Part shown: positions 16,531 to 24,188 of the stretch, one piece after another | Numbering within the stretch: position 1 is the stretch's first letter | How the letters are laid out: every line of letters begins with the position of its first letter | From: Flavobacterium sp. | GTDB taxonomy: Bacteria > Bacteroidota > Bacteroidia > Flavobacteriales > Flavobacteriaceae | Length of the DNA stretch: 64,000 nucleotides | Direction of reading: 5' to 3' | NCBI RefSeq assembly: GCF_025352015.1 | Contig: NZ_JANXUG010000112.1 | Span: forward strand, 56,846 to 120,845 | Made by a program: the position numbers and the translations under genes | Notes under the pieces: generated by a model | The model's database searches: none | What the model saw: the letters and a program-made list of their open reading frames with translations, nothing else | What the model was told of the DNA's origin: nothing

Positions 16531-17400
16531 TTATCTGGATTTAAAATAACCCAATAATTTTGTCACATAACTTTCGTCAACTCTTGTATTTACAGTTCCC
16601 GAACCGCATTTTGAAAAGACATCCTTGAAGTAATTTACTTTGTCTCGATAGTGCTGTTCATAGCTCAAACGGTTTTTTTTTGAACCAGTGTTTACGACTA
16701 AAATTTCTCTGGTTTCTGCATCTTCCATTTCGACCATACCAATGTTTGGCATTTTCTCCTCACGAATGTCATACACTCGTATGCCAGTCAAATCGTGTTT
16801 TTTTGATGCAATTTTCAAGGTTTTTTCATAATCTTCATCCACCATAAAATCAGAAATCACAAATACAATCGCTTTCTTTTTCTGCGTACTCGATAGGAAT
16901 TTCAAGGCTTGTGATAAATCTGTTTTTTTGCTTTTAGGCTGGAATTCAATTAGCTCACGGATAATCCTCAAAACGTGAGATTTCCCTTTTTTAGGGGGAA
17001 TGTATAATTCAATTTGGTCTGAAAATAAAATCAAACCAATTTTATCATTGTTCTGGGTCGCAGAAAAAGCCAAGGTTGCCGCAATTTCGGTAATAATTTC
17101 ACTCTTCAATTGATTTTTGGTTCCAAAACTTTCTGAACCCGAAATGTCGACCATCAACATCATGGTCAATTCGCGTTCTTCTTCAAAAACTTTGACATAC
17201 GGTTCGTTGTAACGTGCGGTTACGTTCCAATCGATGGCACGAATATCATCGCCAAATTGGTATTGACGCACTTCCGAAAAAGTCATCCCACGACCTTTAA
17301 AAGACGTGTGGTATTCGCCCGAGAAGATATGATCACTCAATCTTCTGGTTTTGATTTCGATTTTACGAACTTTTTTGAGAAGGTCTTTTGTTTCCATCAT
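16531..17400 (-). CDS. DUF58 domain protein (MoxR-associated, VWA-like)
   Basis: A 289-residue cytoplasmic protein of the DUF58 family, which partners MoxR ATPases. The conserved block GRGMTFSEVRQYQFGDDIRAIDWNVTARYNEPYVK spans about residues 37-70; a VWA-like core follows with MLMVDISGSESFG (about 82-94), a MIDAS-like DxSxS, and FVISDFM (about 171-177). Two adjacent ATGs allow starts at 17400 or 17397. It follows moxR by 73 nt and precedes the decayed four-helix gene; readthrough across the relic would be needed for a single bat transcript. Confidence 0.9.
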   Translation of the reverse strand: MMETKDLLKKVRKIEIKTRRLSDHIFSGEYHTSFKGRGMTFSEVRQYQFGDDIRAIDWNVTARYNEPYVKVFEEERELTMMLMVDISGSESFGTKNQLKSEIITEIAATLAFSATQNNDKIGLILFSDQIELYIPPKKGKSHVLRIIRELIEFQPKSKKTDLSQALKFLSSTQKKKAIVFVISDFMVDEDYEKTLKIASKKHDLTGIRVYDIREEKMPNIGMVEMEDAETREILVVNTGSKKNRLSYEQHYRDKVNYFKDVFSKCGSGTVNTRVDESYVTKLLGYFKSR

Positions 17401-17403
17401 TTA

Positions 17404-17472
17404 GTCGAATGTCTTAATGTCAAATGTCTTAATGTCGGTACTTTACGACGTTGGACTTTTGACTTTATGACT
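17404..17472 (+). repeat. Dispersed intergenic repeat, family B
   Basis: Holds two tandem near-copies of AATGTCTTAATGTC followed by GGTACTTT, GGACTTTTGACTTTATGAC and TTAAGGTACTT. Matches words at 7388-7440 on the opposite strand. Confidence 0.5.
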
Positions 17473-17473
17473 A

Positions 17474-18478
17474 TTAAGGTACTTCTATTTCGTTTACTAT
17501 TTTGTTGATGATGTCAACAGAGGTAATGTTTTCTGCTTCTGCTTCATAGGTAACTCCAATTCTGTGGCGCAATACGTCATGTACAACGGCGCGAACATCT
17601 TCTGGAATTACATAACCACGACGTTTGATAAAAGCATAACATTTTGCGGCTGTTGCCAGGTTGATACTTCCACGTGGCGAAGCACCAAAACTGATGAGTG
17701 GTTTTAAACTTTCGAGTTTATATTTTTCTGGAAAACGAGTAGCAAAGACAATATCTAAAATATATTTTTCGATTTTTTCGTCCATATACACTTCGCGAAC
17801 CGCTTCTTGTGCTTTTAGGATTTGTTCAACAGAAATTACCGCATTTACTTTTTCGTATGCCCCTTTTAAATTCTGGCGGATAACTAATCTTTCTTCATCC
17901 ATTTTTGGATAATCGATAACGGTTTTGAGCATAAAACGATCGACTTGTGCTTCGGGCAACGGATAGGTTCCTTCTTGTTCAATAGGGTTTTGAGTGGCAA
18001 GAACTAAAAAAGGTTTGTCTAATTTGAATGTTGTATCGCCAATAGTTACTTGCTTTTCCTGCATGGCTTCTAACAACGCCGATTGTACTTTGGCTGGGGC
18101 ACGATTAATCTCATCGGCTAAAACAAAATTGGCAAATATAGGTCCTTTTTTAATGGAAAATTCGTTGGCTTTGATGTTATAAATCATCGTTCCGATAACG
18201 TCTGCTGGCAATAAATCTGGAGTAAATTGTATACGGCTAAAGCTCCCGTGAATAGCTTGTGATAAAGTATTTATTGCCAAAGTTTTTGCTAACCCTGGAA
18301 CTCCTTCTAACAGGATATGACCTTGACCAAGTAGTCCAATCAACAAGCGTTCTATCATGTGTTTTTGACCTACGATGACCTTGTTCAATTCCATTGTTAA
18401 TAAATCAATAAAAGCACTTTCTCTTTCTATTTTTTCATTAATAGCTCTAATGTCTAGAGCTGTAGCATTTTCTTCCAT
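17474..18478 (-). CDS. moxR: MoxR-family AAA+ ATPase
   Basis: A 334-residue cytoplasmic AAA+ chaperone-like ATPase. Walker A GVPGLAKT is at about residues 60-67, Walker B with the following motif VLADEINRAPAKVQSALLEAMQE at about 118-140, sensor 1 LATQNPIEQEGTYPLPEAQ at about 158-176, and sensor 2 in FGASPRGSINLA near residue 268. MoxR proteins assemble or activate metalloprotein or VWA-protein complexes. It is the first gene of the moxR-DUF58-bat operon, and its promoter should lie within 18479-18721. Confidence 0.93.
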   Translation of the reverse strand: MEENATALDIRAINEKIERESAFIDLLTMELNKVIVGQKHMIERLLIGLLGQGHILLEGVPGLAKTLAINTLSQAIHGSFSRIQFTPDLLPADVIGTMIYNIKANEFSIKKGPIFANFVLADEINRAPAKVQSALLEAMQEKQVTIGDTTFKLDKPFLVLATQNPIEQEGTYPLPEAQVDRFMLKTVIDYPKMDEERLVIRQNLKGAYEKVNAVISVEQILKAQEAVREVYMDEKIEKYILDIVFATRFPEKYKLESLKPLISFGASPRGSINLATAAKCYAFIKRRGYVIPEDVRAVVHDVLRHRIGVTYEAEAENITSVDIINKIVNEIEVP

Positions 18479-18579
18479 AGTTACTCTATTTATTCTAATG
18501 TATAATCTTTTTGATTTTACCGTTCAAAAATCAAAATTTTATCTCTTACACGATGTTAATAATCCGTTAAAACTTTTGT

Positions 18580-18604
18580 AATCATCCCTATTTTAAGGAT
18601 GATT
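18580..18604. promoter_or_regulatory. Hairpin/operator-like inverted repeat between moxR and the reductase gene
   Basis: AATCATCC, a 9-nt spacer and GGATGATT form a perfect 8-bp inverted repeat in the middle of the 243-nt divergent gap between moxR and the aldo/keto reductase. There is no T-run to make it a clear terminator, and no gene ends here. It could be an operator for either gene. Confidence 0.35.
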
Positions 18605-18721
18605 TATGATTTTCTTTTCATAATTTTAAGACCAAATCTGATTTAGAGATTTTTCGGTGACAAAAATAGATTTTTTTTAATTTTAAAAAGCCAACTTCTT
18701 CACAACTAAAGAAAAATAAAA

Positions 18722-19588
18722 ATGAAAACACAATTATCGTCCATTATTGCTGGAACTATGAATTGGGGAATTTGGGACAAAAAACTTTCGGTTCATGAGA
18801 TGGAGCATCTCATCCATATATGTATCGAAAATAAAATTACAACCTTTGACCACGCCGATATTTATGGCGATTACACCACCGAAGCACAATTTGGAAAAGC
18901 TTTTGGCGAAAGCAAAATTTCTAGAGAAAAAATTCAATTAATTTCAAAATGCGGCATAAAAAGTAAAGGATATAAAAACAACCCAGTCAAACATTATGAT
19001 TATTCAGCAGCTTACATAATTTGGTCGGTTGAGAATTCTTTAAGAAATCTTCAAACCGATTATTTAGATGTTTTATTGTTGCATCGTCCAAGCCCTTTAA
19101 TGCAAGCAGATGAAATTGCCAAAGCCGTTACCAAATTGAAACAAGAAGGCAAGATTATTGATTTTGGCGTTTCCAATTTCACCGCTTCTCAAACCGAATT
19201 AATTAGACAAAAAACAACCATCAGTTATAACCAAGTACAGTTTTCGGCAACACATCACGAGGCTATGCTTGACGGAAGTTTTGATTATATGCAACTGCAC
19301 AATATCCGTCCCATGAGCTGGAATCCGTTAGGAACCGTTTTTAGAGAAGACATTGAGCAAACTAGACGACTCAAAAATCTATTAGTACAATTGGTAGACA
19401 AATACCATTTGGGTGCCGACACCATATTATTAGCTTGGATTTTGAAACATCCTGCCAAAGTAATTCCGGTAGCAGGAACGGTAAACATTGCCCGAATTCA
19501 AGCCTTGATGAAAGCTACAGAATTGCAACTCGAACAACAAGATTGGTTTGCTATTTGGGCAGAAAGTATGGGAAATAAAGTGCCGTAA
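18722..19588 (+). CDS. Aldo/keto reductase (YdhF-like)
   Basis: A 288-residue NAD(P)H-dependent TIM-barrel oxidoreductase. The catalytic tetrad is visible: Asp and Tyr in FDHADIYG (about residues 39-46), Lys in LISKCGI (about 72-78) and His in VLLLHRPS (about 118-125). SNFTASQ and the C-terminal IPVAGTVNIARIQALMKAT correspond to cofactor-binding segments. The arrangement is closest to the YdhF-like branch. Physiological substrate unknown. It ends 5 nt before the AlbA_2 gene, which may be co-transcribed. Confidence 0.88.
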   Translation: MKTQLSSIIAGTMNWGIWDKKLSVHEMEHLIHICIENKITTFDHADIYGDYTTEAQFGKAFGESKISREKIQLISKCGIKSKGYKNNPVKHYDYSAAYIIWSVENSLRNLQTDYLDVLLLHRPSPLMQADEIAKAVTKLKQEGKIIDFGVSNFTASQTELIRQKTTISYNQVQFSATHHEAMLDGSFDYMQLHNIRPMSWNPLGTVFREDIEQTRRLKNLLVQLVDKYHLGADTILLAWILKHPAKVIPVAGTVNIARIQALMKATELQLEQQDWFAIWAESMGNKVP

Positions 19589-19593
19589 ACCAA

Positions 19594-20733
19594 ATGATAA
19601 ACAAACGCCTTCTTATAAAAAACCTACTCGCTCACAACGATGAGTGTAGCTTTTATGATAAGAAGCGCCAGTTGAATTTGCATACTAAAGAGGGGAAAGC
19701 CAAATTTTTGAAACACATTTGTGCGTTGTCAAACTCTAATCCTTCGAATAATTCTTACATCGTGGTTGGCGTTGAGGATTTAGACAATGAAATAACTGGC
19801 GATGATTTTTTTGATGATAGTAGGATTCAGAATTTGGTGAATGCGTATCTCGAAAATCCACCCAAAATTCAGTACGAAAATGTACCGTTTCCGAATTTGC
19901 CCAAGGATAGAGTAGTAGGTTTGGTAACCATAAAACCCAAACATAAGACTTCGTTTTTTAAGAAAAACATTCATACCATTTTTGCAGGTTCCGTTTTTGT
20001 GAGGGTTGGAAGCAATTCGGTGCCTACAGAAGATAAAATTTCGTACTCAAAGCAAAATATTGAAACCGTAATCAGTATTGAAAACAGTTCGCGCAATAGC
20101 ATTGCTTACACGCTGGATGGGGTTATGAATTTTATGATTGAGCGCCACGGCGACATGGTTTCGCAATACAAAGTTTTTAAAGAATTGTTTGTGATATGCT
20201 GGGCGGGAAATCCAAAAAAAATTAGAGACAGCACTTATCTTTCAAGAGTTGATATTGAATTGATAAACGAGCAAGTAAAACTATTTTATTCGGCGCTCGA
20301 TGTGGTATCTATTAGCTATGACGAAGAAAGTTTTACGATTATTGAATATGTTCCCTTGGGATTGAATGACAAAACGAGCTATTATCCGCTCGAACAGCAA
20401 AAAATTTCTTTTTTTGATAACGGTTATTATAAAATTGAAAACAAAATGCTTTTTGAGCCACCAGCATTCAACAAAAAAATGTTGCACCATATTTATAATT
20501 CCAATGTAGCTTTGATTACTAAACTCCAAAGAGGAATCGCATTATCAGAACGGGAAGAAAAAGATTTGGAAAACCTTTCGTCTACGTTGATGATATGCTA
20601 TCTCAATGGTTTTGAAGACGCCAAACAAAAATTGATTGATGCAAAACCGCTATTAAAAGCAAATAAAAAAGCCGCTGTTTACATGAGTTTTAAAGAAGCC
20701 ATGCGGGTTTTGAGAAAAATGAAATATAATTAA
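19594..20733 (+). CDS. AlbA_2/Schlafen-type putative DNA- or nucleotide-binding protein
   Basis: A 379-residue predicted cytosolic protein. The N-terminal about 150 residues fit the AlbA_2 (Schlafen, formerly divergent AAA-4) domain: early Glu in DECSFYDKK, the FLKHICALSNSNPSNNSYIVVGVED core (about residues 38-62) and the VFVRVGSNSVPT strand (about 133-144). The remainder is alpha/beta without recognisable motif, ending with a Lys-rich helical segment. AlbA_2 proteins include transcription regulators and putative nuclease or ATP-binding factors, some in defence contexts. Here it follows an aldo/keto reductase by 5 nt and is followed by a clear terminator, with no effector partner nearby, so the role is open. 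Confidence 0.75.
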   Translation: MINKRLLIKNLLAHNDECSFYDKKRQLNLHTKEGKAKFLKHICALSNSNPSNNSYIVVGVEDLDNEITGDDFFDDSRIQNLVNAYLENPPKIQYENVPFPNLPKDRVVGLVTIKPKHKTSFFKKNIHTIFAGSVFVRVGSNSVPTEDKISYSKQNIETVISIENSSRNSIAYTLDGVMNFMIERHGDMVSQYKVFKELFVICWAGNPKKIRDSTYLSRVDIELINEQVKLFYSALDVVSISYDEESFTIIEYVPLGLNDKTSYYPLEQQKISFFDNGYYKIENKMLFEPPAFNKKMLHHIYNSNVALITKLQRGIALSEREEKDLENLSSTLMICYLNGFEDAKQKLIDAKPLLKANKKAAVYMSFKEAMRVLRKMKYN

Positions 20734-20745
20734 AGCGGGATTAAA

Positions 20746-20772
20746 AAAACGACAGCTGCAGACTGTCGTTTT
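20746..20772 (+). terminator. Rho-independent terminator after AlbA_2 gene
   Basis: A perfect 10-bp stem AAAACGACAG / CTGTCGTTTT with a 7-nt loop lies 13 nt after the stop codon of the AlbA_2 gene and has flanking A and T runs, so it can act in both directions. Confidence 0.85.
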
Positions 20773-20879
20773 CTTCAGAAAAAAATTAATATACTTCCAA
20801 CAAAACAATTACATCAATCAAACTCATTTATGCCATATAGAATTTCTTTCATTTTTGAACCATTAACCTCAACAAGTTT

Positions 20880-21948
20880 CTAGGCAACGTTAAATTTGTC
20901 GATAGCAATATCAATATCGGCTTTAAGTTTTTTATATTCTATAGGCAACTTACTTTCGCACTGTTTTTGGTTTTGATAACTGTTTAAAATAATTTTAAAT
21001 TTTTCGTAAAATTTTCCGCCCTGATCTATAAAACTGTTGTACTGTCCAATAAATTGTAGCAATCTATCAATAGGAAACTCTAGGTTTATTTGCATTTTGT
21101 GTTGCTGTAATCCTACGGTAATTTTTATCTTAGTTAAATAATCTTCCATTTTTTGCACAATTGTTTCCCAATCATCGTTTGAGCGACATTGCGCTAAAGT
21201 GGATTCATAACCTATGGGTTTTGTATAATCTTTAAAAAGCAGCTCAATATCGAGCTTCATTCTGTCGTTGCTTTTTTGCAAAAATGAGGTTTCAAAATAA
21301 ATGGTGTTCAAATCATTTTGCATTCGCAGGGTGAAATCAATAATGCATTCTGCTTTTGCCAGCTCTTTTTCTTTATTATCTTTCGACAATGCGGAACCTA
21401 TCATGTTGGTAAACGGTTGCACTAGTGATACTATGGTATTAGAGCCTAGAACAGAGGTTAAATCAATAGCCTTTTTTTATCCTTTTTGGATGCAATTAAA
21501 TCTTTGAGTTTTTCAAATTCGGGATATTGGTTGGGATTTGAAATTTTATTGATTTCGTTCAATGACGCTACTGATGCAAAATGATGTTCTAAACCCAATA
21601 ATTTTTCATACAGAATCTTGATAATTTGCAATCCTTTTAAATACCTGATTTTAGAAATTTCTCCTGAATTTTCAATCATTAACGTTTTAATTTCAGAAGT
21701 AATTTTGTCTTTTTTGATTAGTAAATCTATTTTTTGGTCAGTTCCAAATGCTACAGTAAGCGCTTTGTTTATTTTGTTTAATTTGTATTGTTTGTCCAAT
21801 AACAACACTTCATATTTTAAATTGACTGCTTTAATCTCTTCAATTAAAGCGGTAATGATTTCATTGGGGTGTTAATAACCACCATCGAAAAGGCTGCTGC
21901 TTTATTAAGCAGTAGTAGTAATACCAATATGTATTTTGCCTTTTTCAT
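20880..21948 (-). pseudogene. Secreted helical protein broken by two homopolymer frameshifts
   Basis: Three minus-strand frames join into one protein of about 350 residues. An ATG at 21948 starts a signal-like MKKAKYILVLLLLLNKAAAF; the frame breaks at a run of four C about 21871-21875 and continues as NEIITALIEEIKAVNLKYEV (about 21868 down). A second break at seven A (plus-strand T run 21472-21478) follows ASKKDKK and continues in the -1 frame as AIDLTSVLGSNTIVSLVQPF, ending at 20880. One extra C and one extra A restore the frame. The product is rich in Lys, Glu, Leu and helical heptads; no family recognised. It may be a pseudogene, a sequencing artefact, or a slippage site at A7. Confidence 0.75.
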
Positions 21949-21984
21949 AATGCGTTATTTTAAAATTATTGCTTTTAAATTATA

Positions 21985-22249
21985 TTATCTGGAGGATGAC
22001 AGATTGATAGTAACCTGTACTTTGTCTTTCATTATTTGCAAGTGATAACTACCTCTTTTTATCATTCGGAAACCCATATCTAGTTCTAAATAAATCATAG
22101 TGTCAATACTAAAAATATAATCTTGGTCTTGAATGAAAACTAGTTTTTCATCAGAAGTAATTTTGGCAAATTCTTTTCCGAACATGAATATTTGATCCTC
22201 TGCTGAAAGTTTGCTTATTTCTATTTCAATAAGTAATGATGTAGGCGAT
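21985..22249 (-). pseudogene. 5'-truncated small protein fragment
   Basis: A minus-strand frame ends at 21985 with KDKVQVTINLSSSR. The longest ATG start (22185, MFGKEFAKITSDEKLVF) gives 66 residues, but coding-like sequence in the same frame continues upstream as TSLLIEIEISKLSAEDQIF until a stop near 22249. No signal peptide is present although the gene next in line encodes an exported protein. This looks like the C-terminal part of a longer beta-rich protein that lost its start at about 22250. Family unknown. Confidence 0.5.
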
Positions 22250-22253
22250 TTCT

Positions 22254-22442
22254 ATGGAATTAACGGAGCATAAGCCACCACTCAACACAGCTCGAACCAC
22301 CAGAAACAACACCATGTATAATGCCAGTCTAAACCTAGTCGATAACGCCAATGCCGCAAAAGACTACCTCTTCACCATCCTCGATGCCAATTCCACAGAG
22401 TACAAAGCAGTATCAAGAATAAAATTTAAAAAAGTCAAATAA
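22254..22442 (+). pseudogene. C-terminal fragment of a small helical protein
   Basis: A 62-residue plus-strand frame (MELTEHKPPLNTARTTRNNT to FKKVK) with balanced amino-acid usage and a proper terminator 8 nt after its stop. The NNTMYNASLNLVDNANAAKD and AVSRIKFKKVK parts resemble, from memory, the C-termini of about 200-residue helical proteins common in flavobacteria. It begins within a few bases of where the opposite-strand fragment ends, suggesting that two truncated genes were joined here. It could alternatively be a real short gene. Confidence 0.4.
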
Positions 22443-22448
22443 AAAAAC

Positions 22449-22478
22449 TTCCCCTCCATAAAAAGAGGGGATTTTTTT
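22449..22478 (+). terminator. Rho-independent terminator after the 62-residue fragment
   Basis: CCCCTC and GAGGGG form a 6-bp GC stem (22451-22456 with 22465-22470), loop CATAAAAA, followed by eight T. The position right after a plus-strand stop indicates that the fragment before it was once the end of a transcribed gene. Confidence 0.8.
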
Positions 22479-22593
22479 TAACAAGATTCAACAATCATTA
22501 TATTTATCTAAATTAGCAAATCAAAAACTAAAAATAAGACCAAATAAAAACTTTGCAAATCTTTGTGAAAACCCTTCGAATCTCTCTATAAAA

Positions 22594-22782
22594 ACTAGAA
22601 TAAGCTCCAATTAAACATAAATAACCACCTGCTAAAACAAAACAAGCACCCGACAGACTAGAATAATCAACAGATAAAATGAAATATCCACCCGCAAAAC
22701 TAGAATACCCTCCTGCCAAAATAAAATAAGCACCTGCCAGAGTAAAATACCCTCCTGCCAAATTAAAACAACCACCTGCCAC
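22594..22782. repeat. Nine-unit 21-bp tandem repeat
   Basis: Nine consecutive 21-bp units can be aligned from 22594 to 22782, with core AATAxCCxCCTGCCA best preserved in units 6-9. Because 21 is divisible by three, the minus strand shows a heptapeptide repeat (LAGGYFI, LAGAYFI, LAGGYSS, FAGGYFI) over an 84-residue open frame with a start at 22782. I think this frame is a by-product of the repeat: it has no signal peptide and lacks a plausible fold. The array ends 12 nt before the phosphatase ATG, so it forms most of that gene's upstream region. Confidence 0.85.
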
Positions 22783-22794
22783 AATAATTAAAAC

Positions 22795-23523
22795 ATGAAC
22801 AGAACACTAGTAATCGGCGACATCCACGGCGGTTTGCGGGCATTACATCAAATTATGGAACGAGCCAACGTTTCTAAAAACGATACCCTAATTTTCCTCG
22901 GGGATTATGTTGACGGCTGGAGCGAATCGCCGCAAGTACTTGATTATTTAATAGCTTTGAATAAAAAGCAACACTGCATTTTCATCAAAGGCAATCATGA
23001 TGAATTGGTTTATAAATGGTTAGCAGACAGCAAAGACAATCGTGAGTGGTATAAACATGGTGGAGAGTCAACCGTAACGGCATATGCAATAGTGAACGCT
23101 ACTACAAAAAACAGTCACATTGAGTTTTTAAAAAACTTGAAGAATTATCATCTAGATGAGCAAAATCGATTATTTATTCATGCCGGATTTACCAGTATGA
23201 ATGGCGTAGCGTATGAATACTTTCCACGGCTTTTTTATTGGGACAGAACACTTTGGGAAACAGCTTTATGTTTGGATTTGTCAATTCCTAAAAACAGTTT
23301 TTATTACCCAAAAAGACTAACGTTGTACAACGAAATATACATTGGGCACACACCAGTAACCAAGATTAATGAAACCATTCCTGTTCAAAAAGCCTGTATT
23401 TGGAATGTTGATACTGGAGCTGCCTTCAAAGGATCGCTTACCATTATGGATGTAGATTCTAAAGAGTTTTGGCAAAGTGAACCCTTGAGCGATTTGTATT
23501 TTAATGAAAAAGGAAGGAATTAA
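22795..23523 (+). CDS. PPP-family metallophosphoesterase (serine/threonine phosphatase-like)
   Basis: A 242-residue protein with the three metal-binding signatures of calcineurin-like phosphoesterases of the PPP type: GDIHGG (about residues 8-13), GDYVDGW (about 36-42) and GNHDE (about 66-70), plus the later His in FIHAGF (about 123-128) and IGHTPV (about 182-187). It is probably cytosolic since it has no signal peptide. Related bacterial enzymes are protein phosphatases or diadenosine-tetraphosphate hydrolases. There is no partner kinase nearby. Its upstream region is the 21-bp tandem array. Confidence 0.88.
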   Translation: MNRTLVIGDIHGGLRALHQIMERANVSKNDTLIFLGDYVDGWSESPQVLDYLIALNKKQHCIFIKGNHDELVYKWLADSKDNREWYKHGGESTVTAYAIVNATTKNSHIEFLKNLKNYHLDEQNRLFIHAGFTSMNGVAYEYFPRLFYWDRTLWETALCLDLSIPKNSFYYPKRLTLYNEIYIGHTPVTKINETIPVQKACIWNVDTGAAFKGSLTIMDVDSKEFWQSEPLSDLYFNEKGRN

Positions 23524-23547
23524 ATTTTTTAATTATGAATGGCGATT

Positions 23548-23580
23548 TTTGATTTCAGAGTATTGAAATCTTTATATTTG
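23548..23580 (+). promoter_or_regulatory. Full -33/-7 promoter of the outer-membrane protein gene
   Basis: TTTG at 23548-23551, a 21-nt spacer and TATATTTG at 23573-23580 match the Bacteroidota consensus TTTG-N17-23-TAnnTTTG. The start codon follows 23 nt later. The -33 element lies within a copy of dispersed repeat family A. Confidence 0.65.
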
Positions 23581-23603
23581 CACACAAATAAACTTTTAAC
23601 GAA

Positions 23604-24098
23604 ATGAAAAAAATAATTATAATTGTTACCATTGCTATAGTAAATTTAGCAAATGCACAAGCATTCAAAGGGAAAGGCGATATTAAAGCACAGGTTGGTT
23701 TAAATATTCAAAACCACGGAACGGGAATAAATATCTCTACCGATTTTGGTATTGGAGAAAACATGTCGTACGGATTTGTTGCTTCCTATTTGCTCTCCGT
23801 TCAAGAAGTTGCTGGAGTTAAACCAACTTTTGCCGACAGAGCTGATGCCAAAGTTCGTTTTAATGCTAATTTGGGAAATGTTTTTAAACTAGATAAAGCG
23901 ATGGATATTTATCCTGGGTTAAATTTAGGCACAAGAAATTTTGGAGCACATTTAGGTTTCAGGTATTTCTTTACAAATGGATTTGGAGTATATACAGAAG
24001 CGGGGATTCCTTTGGCAAAATACAATGCAAACTCCTATGGATTTGAGGAATACAACAATCAGTTTGTGTTTCAAATAGGTGCTTCTTTCAATTTATAA
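23604..24098 (+). CDS. Small outer-membrane beta-barrel-like protein
   Basis: A 164-residue exported protein: signal peptide 1-18 (IAIVNLANAQ), then alternating hydrophobic/polar strands rich in Gly, Tyr, Phe and Asn (NYSTDFGIGENMSYGF-like pattern) ending in a hydrophobic residue (FQIGASFNL), as in eight-stranded outer-membrane barrels. Conserved AFKGKGDIKAQVGLN at the mature N-terminus is familiar from a flavobacterial family of unknown function, possibly the one called DUF6646 (from memory). Single gene with strong promoter and terminator, so likely well expressed. Confidence 0.75.
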   Translation: MKKIIIIVTIAIVNLANAQAFKGKGDIKAQVGLNIQNHGTGINISTDFGIGENMSYGFVASYLLSVQEVAGVKPTFADRADAKVRFNANLGNVFKLDKAMDIYPGLNLGTRNFGAHLGFRYFFTNGFGVYTEAGIPLAKYNANSYGFEEYNNQFVFQIGASFNL

Positions 24099-24134
24099 AA
24101 GGTTTCTTCGAAACTTAAATTTAATAAAATTAAA

Positions 24135-24162
24135 AAAGCGTCCCAATAGCAGGACGCTTTTT
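24135..24162. terminator. Bidirectional terminator between convergent genes
   Basis: AAAGCGTCC and GGACGCTTT form a 9-bp stem (24135-24143 with 24152-24160) with loop CAATAGCA, flanked by A and T runs; it serves both the outer-membrane protein gene and the aldehyde dehydrogenase gene. Confidence 0.85.
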
Positions 24163-24188
24163 TTTCTTTAATCTTTCTTCTTCAAAAA

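Noticed and set aside
22254-22442. A new complete small gene at this site
   Set aside because: It begins exactly at a junction with another truncated gene and resembles only the C-terminal end of larger proteins, so a fragment is more likely, though not certain.
22528-22782. 84-residue minus-strand frame with heptapeptide repeats (LAGGYFI type)
   Set aside because: It is created by the 21-bp tandem repeat; no signal peptide, no homologous fold, and no terminator or promoter in that direction. Reported as a DNA repeat instead.
22594-22782. CRISPR array
   Set aside because: Units are contiguous 21-bp tandem copies with no unique spacers, and no cas genes are present.
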